Assembly: GCA_029261135.1 (NCBI GenBank)
Contig: JAJDBX010000045.1
Location: 1-64,000, forward strand
Origin: Nitrospirota bacterium
GTDB taxonomy: Bacteria; Nitrospirota; Nitrospiria; SBBL01; JAADHI01
Length of the DNA stretch: 64,000 nt
Direction: 5' to 3'
The notes below the pieces were generated by a model. It ran no database searches and was not told the DNA's origin. It saw only the letters and a list, made by a program, of their open reading frames with translations. Each line of letters starts with the position of its first letter. Positions within the stretch are counted from its first letter, which is position 1. A program made the position numbers and the translations under genes. Positions 8,536 through 17,768 of this stretch are shown piece by piece.

Positions 8536-8831
8536 TCGTATCCTTTGCAGCTTTCTATTCCAACCTAAGGTTCAACCAGAGGATTATACTTGAAGCCTTC
8601 TTTACTGGCGATATATTTTTCTGAGCCAAGATGGCGGCTGGCTTGAAATCATTGAATATATTTTTCATCAGTGTCGGATAGAAAAATCGTCCCCAAAATT
8701 AGGGGCTAAATAGGCCACTAAGAACCTTATTGAGATTCAGGGCGCAATTGGGAGCAGTTTGAGAGATCTACGAATATTGTTTCCGTAGAGGATTTCTAAA
8801 ATGAATGTGATCTGGAAGGCATTGATTTTCC

Positions 8832-8920
8832 TGGTACCGGAGGCCGGAATCGAACCGGCACGCTCCTTGCGGTGCGAGGGATTTTAAGTCCCTTGCGTCT
8901 ACCAATTCCGCCACTCCGGC
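8832..8920 (-). tRNA. tRNA-Leu (anticodon UAA)
   Basis: The minus strand folds as a class II tRNA. The acceptor GCCGGAG pairs with CTCCGGT (one G-U at the first position), followed by discriminator A and an encoded CCA. The D-arm is GGCGGAATTGGTAGACGC. The anticodon stem AGGGA/TCCCT carries loop CTTAAAA, giving UAA. There is a long variable arm and a T-arm with GGTTCGAATCC. The long variable arm and anticodon both fit leucine. Confidence 0.97.
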
Positions 8921-9077
8921 GCCAAGATGCCTTACAAGATCAGATCTAAATATTGATCAGCTACAGCGGATCGAAAAAGAAAAGCTTATATCAGTTTACA
9001 GATTCTCAGTCAAGATTTTCAAAAAACCGCTATCTTGCATCTCATCCCTATTTTTAAGATTTCTTTTTTCGGCATTC

Positions 9078-9440
9078 TTAATGTGAATATAAAATGACCC
9101 CCCAAATAAAGAAAACATTGAAAATCGACAACATCACTGCAGTAGATCCCGAATCTTTTGCTTTCTTTGACAGTGCATGTTTTTCTAAACCAATCCGATC
9201 TATGGCAGCCTCAATCGCGGTATTGATGAGTTCAACAATCAAGACCAATACCAGGCTTCCAATCATTAAAATGATTTCGATATCTGTCTGCCCGAGCCAA
9301 ACGGCAAGCGGGATGCCAATGATAAAGAAAAAGAGCTCCTGACGAAAAGCGGCTTCGTCCCGAACTGTGGTCACGAAACCGGAAGCAGACCAGCCGATGG
9401 CATGGATGAGATGCTGTAACCCTGATTTTTTTTGTCCGAT
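9078..9440 (-). CDS. dgkA: Diacylglycerol kinase, probably with an AUC start
   Basis: This small membrane enzyme phosphorylates diacylglycerol and recycles lipid from membrane-derived synthesis. Family blocks are EAAFRQE, ELINTAIEAAIDRIG (metal and active-site Glu/Asn) and the KDSGSTAV loop, with three hydrophobic helices. Only a 98-residue product is obtained from the first conventional start (GTG 9374). The frame stays open upstream and encodes the family N-terminus (GLQHLIHAIGWSASGF) with no ATG, GTG or TTG start at a suitable place. An AGGAG site at 9447-9451 lies 6 nt before ATC at 9440, giving 120 residues, the usual family length. I therefore take ATC as the start. Confidence 0.8.
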   Translation of the reverse strand: MGQKKSGLQHLIHAIGWSASGFVTTVRDEAAFRQELFFFIIGIPLAVWLGQTDIEIILMIGSLVLVLIVELINTAIEAAIDRIGLEKHALSKKAKDSGSTAVMLSIFNVFFIWGVILYSH

Positions 9441-9475
9441 TTTAAACTCCTGAAGTGTTTAAAGGTCTCAGCGCT

Positions 9476-12283
9476 TTAATCGAGTAGGACTTCTTCGGAA
9501 TAGCGCGCAATTTCTTCTCGCGCATAATCTCGCAAGCGAACCACCTCACGCCATTGATCTCCTTCGGCTTGGGCTGGAGGACAAAATGTAACACTCACTG
9601 GCGTTTTTTGTGGCATCCAAGCTCCATCTCTTAAAAATTCACGGCTTCCATTTATTGTGAGCGGCACAATGGGAATGCCTGTCTCGGCAGCTGCCTTAAA
9701 AGCGCCTAGTTTAAAAGGCCGCAGTCCCGCCGTGGCACGAAAGGTGCCTTCTGGAAAAATAAGAACCGAATCCCCCGTTTTTAACAGTGCTTCAATTTTC
9801 TGTGTTTCTGATGCGCCTTTGCTGACATCCGAACGATCAACCGTAATATGCTTCCCTTTAATGAGAAAGGTTTTGAGTAAAGGCACTTTTAAAAGCTCCT
9901 GTTTTGCCACAAAATGAACGCCTGCAGGGAGTGCTGCGATTAGAAAAAACACATCAAGATAGCTCGCATGATTGGCCACCCAAATGACCGGCGCTTTCTT
10001 TTTAATAAACTCAATACCCTCAAGCGAGGGGGATGCGCCACCCAAGTTCAGAAAAAGTTGAGCACTCCTTTTTAGAATAGCCCCCGTTTTTTGGGCAGGA
10101 AAGATCCAGATGAGCAGCCAGGTCGGAAGAAGAAGCAGACTTAAAATAAGGACAAGGTAAGAGCCATAAAAAAATCGCCCTGAATGGTTCAAACCACGGA
10201 CACTCCAGGCCTTCAGCCAAGTGATAAAAAGCCGGACAAATTGCAACGAAACCCGACGTCGTCCTTTTGTCAGTTGCCCGTTTAAATAAGCTTCCCGGCA
10301 AGCCGAACGCGCAATCTTTCCGCTGGATGTTTTTAAGACGATGCCGGGTGCAAGCGCGCAGATTAAATCGGGGGGCATCCCAATGACACTGGACACCCGG
10401 TCGTTAATTCTTGCACTGAGCTTTGCCTGGCTTGCCTCTTCCGTTTCTTTTGTCTCAAAGACGACAACGAGTTTCTCAGTCCCGAGCCCTTTATCCGGAA
10501 TACCAAAAGCAGCCACACAGCCCTTACGAACGCCTTCAATTTCACCCACAACTGCTTCAATTTCATGCGGATGAAGGTTACGACCCCCTTTGATAATAAT
10601 GTCTTTTTTACGCCCTGTAATAAAAAGCTCACCCTCGGCTTTGTAACCCAAATCTCCGGAAACAAGCCAGCCTTCATGAAAAAGAGAAACCGTTGCTTCT
10701 TGATTTCTATAATAACCCGAAGTACAGGAGGGCCCTCGAAACTCAATATGGCCTTCGACGCGCTCTCCCACAACCGCCCCATTGTCATTGACGATTCGCA
10801 CTTCGTGCTCGAAAAGCGGTTCACCGCAAGACACAAACTCCAAGGGCTTATCTTCCTTTGGTGATGCAGGAAAGGCCTCCCTCTCCTTCTGAAATCGTTC
10901 CCGTGAAATCTTATCGGTGCGCGGCATTCTACCCAATTTTGGAAAGGTGAGTCCGACCGATGCTTCAGCCATCCCATAAACAGGGAGATGGCTTTCCGCT
11001 TTAAATCCGTATGCTGAAAATCGTTCTGAAAAATGTCTGAGTGTTTCTGCATTAATCGGCTCGGCTCCGTTCAAGGCAATACGCCAAGAACTTAAATCTA
11101 AACCTTCAATGGCCTCATCACGGATTTTTTTTGCACAGATTTCATAGGCAAAATTAGGGGCGGCGGAGAGTGTGCCGCCATGTCGATGAATGGTCCACAA
11201 CCATTTTTCAGGGTGACTTAAAAAGGTAAAGGGGGGCATTATCGCAATCGGAATACCATTCACCAGAGAAAAAAGCCATGATCCGATCAATCCCATGTCG
11301 TGGTAAAGTGGAAGCCAACTCACACCCACATCACTCGCGGTCAAGTGCATCGCCTTCTTCATACATCGAATATTGGCCATAATATTCTGATGTGTGAGAT
11401 AAACGCCTTTCGGATTCCCTGTACTACCAGAAGTATATTGAATCAGTCCGGGATCACCCTCTTTCAAAAACAAGATCGGATCTGCTTTTCCCTCTGCACT
11501 TTCGGCGAGCGTTTCAGGAATCAGTACGGCACGTAAATTGGGAAGCCGTGGTTTTAATAGACGGGCCAAAATTTCGACTTTTTGAAATGTAACGAGATAG
11601 ACCGCTTCAGCATTTCCAAGGATTTCTTCTTGACGCTTGGCATATTCCTCTATTTGGTTTGGCCGAAAAGGGGGATAAACTGGGACAGGAATGCCTCCGG
11701 CCAAGAGGGTGCCGCAAAAGGTAAAGAAAAATGCTTTACAGGTTGGAAGCATGATCGCAACCACCTCTCCCCTTCTAAGCCCTTTTTCTCTGAGCCCTCG
11801 TGCAATGGCGCTTGCCCCCTCTAGAAGATCTTTGTAAGTCAGTGTTTCTTGGTTTCTTTCATCAGAGCTGAGATAAATATGCGGACGATCTGGATCAATT
11901 TCGGCATGGCGTGTGAGTGCTTCGCTGAGTGTGCGCGCGGGACGGATAGGCTGCGCCCGGCTTTTCAAACTTTCTATCCGATTTTCACTTTGCCTTTTTT
12001 GGGCAGGTTCCGCATTCAGGATAATTTCAGATAAGGCATGAGGTGTTTCGGCCTCAGCAATAGTGCTATCCGGCAAAGATACCGAAAAAGCACTTTCAAC
12101 ACGAAGTAAAAGCTCAACCCGTTCAAGGCTTCCCAGTCCCAAATCCCGTTCAAAAGACGCTGAGGGGGCAAGCAGGGCAATGGCCCGGTGCGCTCCATTC
12201 TCATTTAAAAGGAGACGGACAATTTCGATGACTTCCGTCTCAATCTGCGCTTGAAGCAACTTTTTGTTTGTTAAAATAGCCAT
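9476..12283 (-). CDS. ACP-acyl-AMP ligase-acyltransferase fusion
   Basis: This 935-residue trifunctional protein contains an N-terminal acyl-carrier domain with DLGLGSLERVELL (phosphopantetheine Ser52). A fatty-acyl-AMP ligase follows, from about 95 to 650, with YTSGSTGNPKG, and GWLVSGDLGY and KDIIIKGGRNLHPHEIE near its end. After two hydrophobic segments comes a PlsC-type acyltransferase with NHASYLD (HX4D) and FPEGTFR. It could activate a fatty acid, load it on its own ACP and transfer it to a lysophospholipid, in the manner of acyl-ACP synthetase/acyltransferase (Aas). Start ATG 12283 has GAGG 6 nt upstream. It precedes dgkA on the same strand by about 35 nt, consistent with a lipid-recycling operon. 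Confidence 0.85.
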   Translation of the reverse strand: MAILTNKKLLQAQIETEVIEIVRLLLNENGAHRAIALLAPSASFERDLGLGSLERVELLLRVESAFSVSLPDSTIAEAETPHALSEIILNAEPAQKRQSENRIESLKSRAQPIRPARTLSEALTRHAEIDPDRPHIYLSSDERNQETLTYKDLLEGASAIARGLREKGLRRGEVVAIMLPTCKAFFFTFCGTLLAGGIPVPVYPPFRPNQIEEYAKRQEEILGNAEAVYLVTFQKVEILARLLKPRLPNLRAVLIPETLAESAEGKADPILFLKEGDPGLIQYTSGSTGNPKGVYLTHQNIMANIRCMKKAMHLTASDVGVSWLPLYHDMGLIGSWLFSLVNGIPIAIMPPFTFLSHPEKWLWTIHRHGGTLSAAPNFAYEICAKKIRDEAIEGLDLSSWRIALNGAEPINAETLRHFSERFSAYGFKAESHLPVYGMAEASVGLTFPKLGRMPRTDKISRERFQKEREAFPASPKEDKPLEFVSCGEPLFEHEVRIVNDNGAVVGERVEGHIEFRGPSCTSGYYRNQEATVSLFHEGWLVSGDLGYKAEGELFITGRKKDIIIKGGRNLHPHEIEAVVGEIEGVRKGCVAAFGIPDKGLGTEKLVVVFETKETEEASQAKLSARINDRVSSVIGMPPDLICALAPGIVLKTSSGKIARSACREAYLNGQLTKGRRRVSLQFVRLFITWLKAWSVRGLNHSGRFFYGSYLVLILSLLLLPTWLLIWIFPAQKTGAILKRSAQLFLNLGGASPSLEGIEFIKKKAPVIWVANHASYLDVFFLIAALPAGVHFVAKQELLKVPLLKTFLIKGKHITVDRSDVSKGASETQKIEALLKTGDSVLIFPEGTFRATAGLRPFKLGAFKAAAETGIPIVPLTINGSREFLRDGAWMPQKTPVSVTFCPPAQAEGDQWREVVRLRDYAREEIARYSEEVLLD

Positions 12284-12469
12284 GACTTTCCTCATTCTGA
12301 AAACTTCGGACATTTTATGCGTCTTCATTCCTCATATCAAGGGTAGGGTCTGAATGCGAACAATTCAAGATGCTTGTTTCAGTCCTGATTTTTTTATGGG
12401 TTCAACACTTTATTTACTACCAACAGAAGAGTTGGCTTTTGTTATACTAACCTACAGGGAACAAGCCTT

Positions 12470-13894
12470 TTGAATCTGATCGGACATCTCATGCCGCTAC
12501 TGATGGAATTATCGAAAAAAAAGTGGCTCTTCATCGGGCTCATCATCGGTGCCATCTTACTCACCCTTCCTGTACCAGAAGGCCTAAGCCCGCGCGGGAT
12601 GCGGGCATTATCGCTTGTCATTGTTGTTTTCATTTTTTTCGTCACTGAACCGATTCCACTTCCTGGCGTTGCTCTTTTTATCGCCATTGCGCAAGTTCTA
12701 CTCAACCTGGCAAGCCCCATCGTTGTCGCACAATCCTTTATGAGCGACTCCGTGTTCTTTATTATGGGATCGCTGATGATCGCCACAGCCTTGGTCAAAC
12801 AAAACCTCGATAAACGCATCGCCTTGATCATCATCAAGATAACGGGTCCCCGTGTAAACCGCATTGTTTTCGGACTGGTCACATTTTCTGCACTACTGGC
12901 CTCTTTTATTGGAGAACACACCGTCGCAGCAATGCTGCTTCCCGTGGGTGTCGCGCTCATTAATTACACAAACAAGGATTGGCGGCAGATCAGAAACCTT
13001 TCGGTCATCATCATGCTGTCCATTGCATACGGTTCAATGATTGCGGGGGCAGGCACACCTTCTGGTGGTGCGCGGAATGCCATTATGCTCTCCTATTGGA
13101 AAAATCTATTCGAAATCAACATAAGCTACTTCGAATGGATGAAATTTGCTTACCCGATGCTGCTGATCGAAGTCCCCCTAATTACCTTCATCCTCCTTTT
13201 TACCTTTGCACCTGAAACGAAAGACCTCTCCCTGGCAGTCACTGCACTCAAAGAGAAAGTCGCCGAATCCGGGGCCATCTCCTCGAAAGAATGGCTCGCC
13301 ATTAGCATCTTCATTATTACAGTATTGATGTGGATGACAATTTCAGATACAATCGGCCTTGGCATCACGGCCTTAATCGGCACGCTACTCTTTTTAGTCG
13401 CGGATGTCATTAAATGGGAAGACTTGAACAACAACGTCAATTGGGGAACAATTCTAATCTATGGGGGAGCAATTTCACTGGGCATTATGATGAAACGCAC
13501 TGGGGTGGCCGAATGGCTCTCTCAATCGTTTCTACAGTGGGTAGCACCCTTTGGTTTGGATCAAGGTGTTCCCCTTCTTGTGGTCATAAGTTTCATGACG
13601 ATATTGATGGCCACCGTTATGAGTAGCGGCGCCACTGTTGGAATTTTGGGGCCGATCACATTGAATATCGCAAGCCTATCCGGCACATCGGTGATTGCAG
13701 CCGGTTTTGTCACCGTCATATCTTCTTCTTTTTGTTTTCTCACAACCGTTGCCTCACCGGCCTGTAATATCATCTATGGGGGTGGCTATCTCAAAAAGAG
13801 TGATTATTTGAAAGCAGGGTGGAAACTGGTTCTTGTTTCTTTTATCTTGGTTCAAGTTATCAGCATAGGATATTGGCAATTTTTGAGTCTTTAA
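12470..13894 (+). CDS. SLC13/DASS-family anion:sodium symporter
   Basis: This 474-residue polytopic inner-membrane carrier of the divalent anion:Na+ symporter family carries LPVPEGLSPRGMRALSLV near the N-terminus, then FIGEHTVAAMLLPVGVAL and SGATVGILGPITLN, the paired re-entrant-type regions of this fold. Family members move dicarboxylates, citrate, sulfate or phosphate with sodium; the substrate here is not evident. The start is taken as TTG 12470 with AGGGA upstream; ATG 12491 is an alternative that would cost seven residues. Only 4 bp separate it from the universal stress protein gene, so the pair is an operon and the Usp may modulate the carrier. Confidence 0.85.
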   Translation: MNLIGHLMPLLMELSKKKWLFIGLIIGAILLTLPVPEGLSPRGMRALSLVIVVFIFFVTEPIPLPGVALFIAIAQVLLNLASPIVVAQSFMSDSVFFIMGSLMIATALVKQNLDKRIALIIIKITGPRVNRIVFGLVTFSALLASFIGEHTVAAMLLPVGVALINYTNKDWRQIRNLSVIIMLSIAYGSMIAGAGTPSGGARNAIMLSYWKNLFEINISYFEWMKFAYPMLLIEVPLITFILLFTFAPETKDLSLAVTALKEKVAESGAISSKEWLAISIFIITVLMWMTISDTIGLGITALIGTLLFLVADVIKWEDLNNNVNWGTILIYGGAISLGIMMKRTGVAEWLSQSFLQWVAPFGLDQGVPLLVVISFMTILMATVMSSGATVGILGPITLNIASLSGTSVIAAGFVTVISSSFCFLTTVASPACNIIYGGGYLKKSDYLKAGWKLVLVSFILVQVISIGYWQFLSL

Positions 13895-13898
13895 AAAG

Positions 13899-14837
13899 AT
13901 GAAGATATTAATGTGCACGGACGGAGAGGAGTATGCGGAAGAAGCCATCCGCTTTGGAGGAAAACTCGCAAAAGAAATGAGTTCGGATATCAGCATCCTT
14001 CATGTTCGGCCGCCCATTTCACCCCGAAATCGGATTCAACTCACAACAGCGCGCAAGAAATTAGGAGAGTGGAACTTAGAGATTCCAGGTGTCGATTACC
14101 TGGTTCGGGCGAAAGAGATTTTGACAGAGCTTGGCTTAACCAAAACGGCGCCATTTGAAGAAGAAAAGGTGAGTAGGGCTTTCCGCGTTGAAGTACATGG
14201 GGCCACCGAACTGCACCTCATTGGACTCAAGGGAGAACTGGTTCGACTACGGCTAAGAGAAGGTCATCCTGTTGATGAAATTTTAGAAGAAGCGGATTTA
14301 GGAGATTACGATCTGGTCATTGTGGGATCACGTGGACAAAAAGGCTTTTCGTCGCATTTTGTCGGGAGTACGGCGATGCGCGTTGCAGACCTTGCCGCCT
14401 GCAGTGTTTTGATCGCAAAAAACATCAAAGCCGATGACAATTTTTTACTTTGCACAGATGGCTCCCAGCTCGCGGAAAAAGCAGAGATCATCGGGGCTGA
14501 AATGGCTCAAAAGTTAGGCGCGAACATGACGATACTTTCCGTCGCAGAAAGTATCGAGGAAGAAAAAGAAGCCACACAACTTACCCGGCGCGCCGATATG
14601 ATTTTGGCCCAAATGGGCATCAAAGCAGAACGAAAGGTCAGAGTGGGACGCCCTGCTGAAGAAATTATTGATGAAGCCAAGGATCATGATATTGTGGTCA
14701 TGGGATCAAGTGGGAGTTCACTCGTCAAAAAATTCTTTCTGGGAAGCACTCCCTTAAAGGTCATTGAATATGGTGAATGTCCTGTGCTCATTGTGCGGGA
14801 AAAACGCGGGAAGATTTCACTACAAGTTTCAAATTAA
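13899..14837 (+). CDS. Tandem universal stress protein
   Basis: This 312-residue protein has two Usp domains. The first carries VGSRGQKGF..FVGSTAMRV and the second MGSSGSSLVKKFFLGST, both matching the G-2x-G-9x-G(S/T) ATP-binding pattern. The first domain is longer than usual, with an insertion between its opening strand and the ATP loop. Tandem Usps are often fused to or coupled with transporters, and here the gene is 4 bp behind a SLC13 carrier. A regulatory or ATP-sensing role for that carrier is inferred from position only. Confidence 0.88.
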   Translation: MKILMCTDGEEYAEEAIRFGGKLAKEMSSDISILHVRPPISPRNRIQLTTARKKLGEWNLEIPGVDYLVRAKEILTELGLTKTAPFEEEKVSRAFRVEVHGATELHLIGLKGELVRLRLREGHPVDEILEEADLGDYDLVIVGSRGQKGFSSHFVGSTAMRVADLAACSVLIAKNIKADDNFLLCTDGSQLAEKAEIIGAEMAQKLGANMTILSVAESIEEEKEATQLTRRADMILAQMGIKAERKVRVGRPAEEIIDEAKDHDIVVMGSSGSSLVKKFFLGSTPLKVIEYGECPVLIVREKRGKISLQVSN

Positions 14838-14866
14838 ACAACAAAAATAAAGGATAAGGAGTATTC

Positions 14867-14956
14867 ATGTCACGTGTTGTAAAAAAACGTCGAAAAAAAA
14901 TGAGAAAACATAAACACAGAAAACAACTCAAAAAAATGAGACACAAACGCAAGTAA
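14867..14956 (+). CDS. 29-residue bS22/mS38-like (AURKAIP1/COX24) protein
   Basis: This very short, extremely basic protein (MSRVVKKRRKKMRKHKHRKQ, then LKKMRHKRK) is preceded by an excellent AAGGAG site 6 nt upstream. It matches the AURKAIP1/COX24 domain family, small ribosome-associated proteins related to mitochondrial mS38 and actinobacterial bS22 that bind in the decoding region of the small subunit. About 18 of its 29 residues are Lys, Arg or His. It is easily missed by gene callers. It follows the usp gene by 29 bp and may share its transcript. Confidence 0.85.
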   Translation: MSRVVKKRRKKMRKHKHRKQLKKMRHKRK

Positions 14957-15073
14957 AGTCAAATGGCTTAGGCTTCCATCCGAATTTCTACCTGCCTGAA
15001 AGATAGTTTCTTTACAAGGGATCTGACAGCAAGTTATAGTGGGCAAAGTTCATGATTTGACCCGGAGGGAGAA

Positions 15074-16150
15074 ATGCCAGAAATAAAAGAAGCGTCTGTT
15101 TTAGAAGCACTTAAACAAGTTTGTGAGCCAGGATTATCTGATGATATTGTTTCGCTAGGCCGCGTTAAAAACCTCTCAATAGTTGGAGACCAAGTCTCAT
15201 TTGATGTTTTACTTCCTTCATCCGGTAACCCCCTGAAGGCTGAAATCACACGTCTCTCTAAAGAAGCATTGCACCGAGAAATCCCTGAAATTGGAGAAGT
15301 TGAAATTCAATTTCCAACACAGGCGGATGCGACAGAAACCCAGGCGGATCGAGGCCTTCTCCCCGATGTGAAGAACATCATCGCAATCAGCAGTGGAAAG
15401 GGAGGGGTTGGAAAATCGACTGTCAGTGTCAACTTGGCTGTTGCCTTGGCAAAAACAGGTGCACGTGTTGGATTACTCGACGCAGATATCTATGGCCCCA
15501 ATATTCCGCTAATGATGGGCATTAAAACACCACCTGCTCCGAAGGGCGAAAAAATCACTCCCGCAGAAAACCATGGGGTTCGATTTATCTCAATGGCCTT
15601 TTTTGTTCCGGAAGATACCCCGATGATCTGGCGAGGTCCAATGGTTCATGGCGCCATACAACAACTTATTCGTGATGTCTCTTGGGGGGAGCTGGACTAT
15701 CTTCTGGTCGACCTTCCACCAGGAACCGGCGATGCCCAACTTTCTATCGCGCAGCTTGTGCCGCTCACCGGCGCAGTCATCGTAACAACACCTCAAGATG
15801 TTTCTCTGCTTGATTCCAAAAAAGGATTGCAGATGTTTAAAAAAGTCAATGTCCCTTTACTTGGGCTGATTGAAAACATGAGCTATTTCGAATGCCCTCA
15901 CTGTCACGAAACCACAGAGATATTCAGCCGTGGCGGAGGAAGAACCGCAGCAGAAAAACTGGAGATTCCTTTCCTCGGAGAAATTCCGATTGATCCCGAA
16001 ATTCGTGTGGGTGGTGACACAGGCAATCCCATTGTTGCTGCCAATCCAGAATCTCCACAAACGGCCGCTTTTATTGAGATTGCAAACAAGATAGGGAAAC
16101 AAGTTGCCTCTAAAAATTCAGAAAAGGTTGCCCTAAATATTATCCAGTAA
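15074..16150 (+). CDS. apbC: Mrp/NBP35-family iron-sulfur carrier ATPase
   Basis: This 358-residue cytoplasmic P-loop ATPase of the Mrp/ApbC type carries and delivers iron-sulfur clusters. The N-terminal 80 residues are a MIP18/DUF59-like domain. The deviant Walker A GKGGVGKST is at about 108-116 with the family Lys at 109. DADIYGPNIPLM and LVDLPPGTGDAQLS follow, and the cluster-binding CPHC pair is near residue 275. The start is supported by GGAGGG just upstream. It stands alone between the bS22-like gene and the sugar transferase operon. Confidence 0.92.
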   Translation: MPEIKEASVLEALKQVCEPGLSDDIVSLGRVKNLSIVGDQVSFDVLLPSSGNPLKAEITRLSKEALHREIPEIGEVEIQFPTQADATETQADRGLLPDVKNIIAISSGKGGVGKSTVSVNLAVALAKTGARVGLLDADIYGPNIPLMMGIKTPPAPKGEKITPAENHGVRFISMAFFVPEDTPMIWRGPMVHGAIQQLIRDVSWGELDYLLVDLPPGTGDAQLSIAQLVPLTGAVIVTTPQDVSLLDSKKGLQMFKKVNVPLLGLIENMSYFECPHCHETTEIFSRGGGRTAAEKLEIPFLGEIPIDPEIRVGGDTGNPIVAANPESPQTAAFIEIANKIGKQVASKNSEKVALNIIQ

Positions 16151-16330
16151 TTGCCATCATCCCAATATTGAGTTCCCCTTCTAATTTTTTTATACTTTTC
16201 TTTATAATTAGCTTATTTCACGAAGACATCCTTGCCTTTTAGAAAGAGAGGTAGTATCTTTAAAATATAGAATAAATCAGGTGCGTGCTCGTATCAATCA
16301 TGCCTTTTTTTTCCACCACATGAGGTCGTT

Positions 16331-17752
16331 GTGCTCAAACAAAAGGCAAAGCTAGTTGCTACCTTCCTCTATCTGACAGACATCACCCTCTTGTCGCTTG
16401 CTTTTTTTCTATCATTTTTTATTCGAGAGCAATATTTTTCAGGAACTTTCGGTCACATCGTCCCACTTCAACAAAGTGGTTGGTTGCTTTATGTGATCTT
16501 ACCCGTTTGGTCGACCCTTCTTTTTTACTTCAAAACCTACGAATCGCAAAGAACAAAAACGCTCGTCGCGGAAGCCCTTAAAATCACGGGAATCTCTCTT
16601 ATCGGTACGCTGATTTTAATGTCTTTTGTCTTTAGCTTCAAAGCCGAATATATCAGCCGTCTTTTTATTGGCATTTTTGGTGGCATCGCATGGATAATGC
16701 TCCTCCTCGAACGCTGTACTTTAAGATTATGGGCCCGGCATGTTCGGCGGAGAGGATTTAATTCTAGAAATATCATTATCATCGGGACAGGGCGGAGAGC
16801 CCGTGAAATAAAAGACTTAATCGACCAACACAAAGAGTGGGGGCTTCACCTGATTGGTTTTGTTACCGAGCAGGCAGAGATTAGACTCAAAAAAATTAAA
16901 GATGTCCCCGTGATTGGTTCTGTCGAAGAATTGCCTCAAATGCTAGAAGAATATGTCATTGACGAGTTGGTTTTTGCCATTTCACGGAAAGGACTGGAAG
17001 GACTCGAAGAAATCTTTCTTCAGTGTGAGGAACAAGGAATTCGTACCCGTGTCGCAGTGAACTTTTTTCCTCATATGGTGGCGAAGGTTCACTTGGATGA
17101 ATTTCAGGGAGTCCCTTTGTTGACCTTTACGACGACACCTCACAACGAATTTCTTTTGATGTCCAAGCGGCTTTTTGATCTTGTTATCAGCACGATTTTG
17201 ATGTTTTTTTTACTTCCCATCATGGGGGTCTCCGCCCTCGCGATAAAACTGACATCAAAAGGACCTGTATTTTTCAAACAAACGCGCGTCGGTCTAAATG
17301 GACGCCACTTCACACTCTATAAGTTTCGCTCAATGTGCCAGGATGCGATTAAAAGAAAACATGAAGTGGTGCATCTCAACGAGATGGACGGCCCCGCATT
17401 TAAAATGGGAAAAGACCCGAGAATGACCCCTATCGGGTCTTTTCTGAGGCGAATGAGCCTGGATGAAATCCCACAGCTTTATAACGTTTTAATTGGCAAT
17501 ATGAGTATTGTCGGCCCACGTCCACCTTTGCCTGAAGAAGTCAAACAATACAAACGGTGGCATCGCCGTCGCCTTTCAATGAAACCGGGACTGACATGTC
17601 TTTGGCAAGTCGGAGGTCGAAATAAGATCAATGATTTTAAAAAATGGATGGAACTCGATCTTCGATACATCGACAACTGGTCTTTAAAACTCGATTTTCA
17701 AATTTTTCTAAAGACGATTCTCGTTGTGATCGCTGGACGCGGCGCTTCATAA
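16331..17752 (+). CDS. Polyprenyl-phosphate glycosylphosphotransferase
   Basis: This 473-residue inner-membrane enzyme starts exopolysaccharide or O-antigen assembly by moving a sugar-1-phosphate to undecaprenyl phosphate. Four to five N-terminal helices are followed by a CoA-binding-like Rossmann region (IIIIGTGRRAREI). The C-terminal sugar transferase core contains KRLFDLVIST, FFKQTRVGLNG, YKFRSM, DEIPQLYNVLIGNMSIVGPR and the catalytic-type RPPLPEEV stretch. The start is GTG 16331 with GAGG upstream. The following metallo-beta-lactamase and VanZ genes are 16 bp away and overlapping respectively, so the three form one transcription unit. Confidence 0.9.
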   Translation: MLKQKAKLVATFLYLTDITLLSLAFFLSFFIREQYFSGTFGHIVPLQQSGWLLYVILPVWSTLLFYFKTYESQRTKTLVAEALKITGISLIGTLILMSFVFSFKAEYISRLFIGIFGGIAWIMLLLERCTLRLWARHVRRRGFNSRNIIIIGTGRRAREIKDLIDQHKEWGLHLIGFVTEQAEIRLKKIKDVPVIGSVEELPQMLEEYVIDELVFAISRKGLEGLEEIFLQCEEQGIRTRVAVNFFPHMVAKVHLDEFQGVPLLTFTTTPHNEFLLMSKRLFDLVISTILMFFLLPIMGVSALAIKLTSKGPVFFKQTRVGLNGRHFTLYKFRSMCQDAIKRKHEVVHLNEMDGPAFKMGKDPRMTPIGSFLRRMSLDEIPQLYNVLIGNMSIVGPRPPLPEEVKQYKRWHRRRLSMKPGLTCLWQVGGRNKINDFKKWMELDLRYIDNWSLKLDFQIFLKTILVVIAGRGAS

Positions 17753-17768
17753 GACCCGCTTACCTTCA

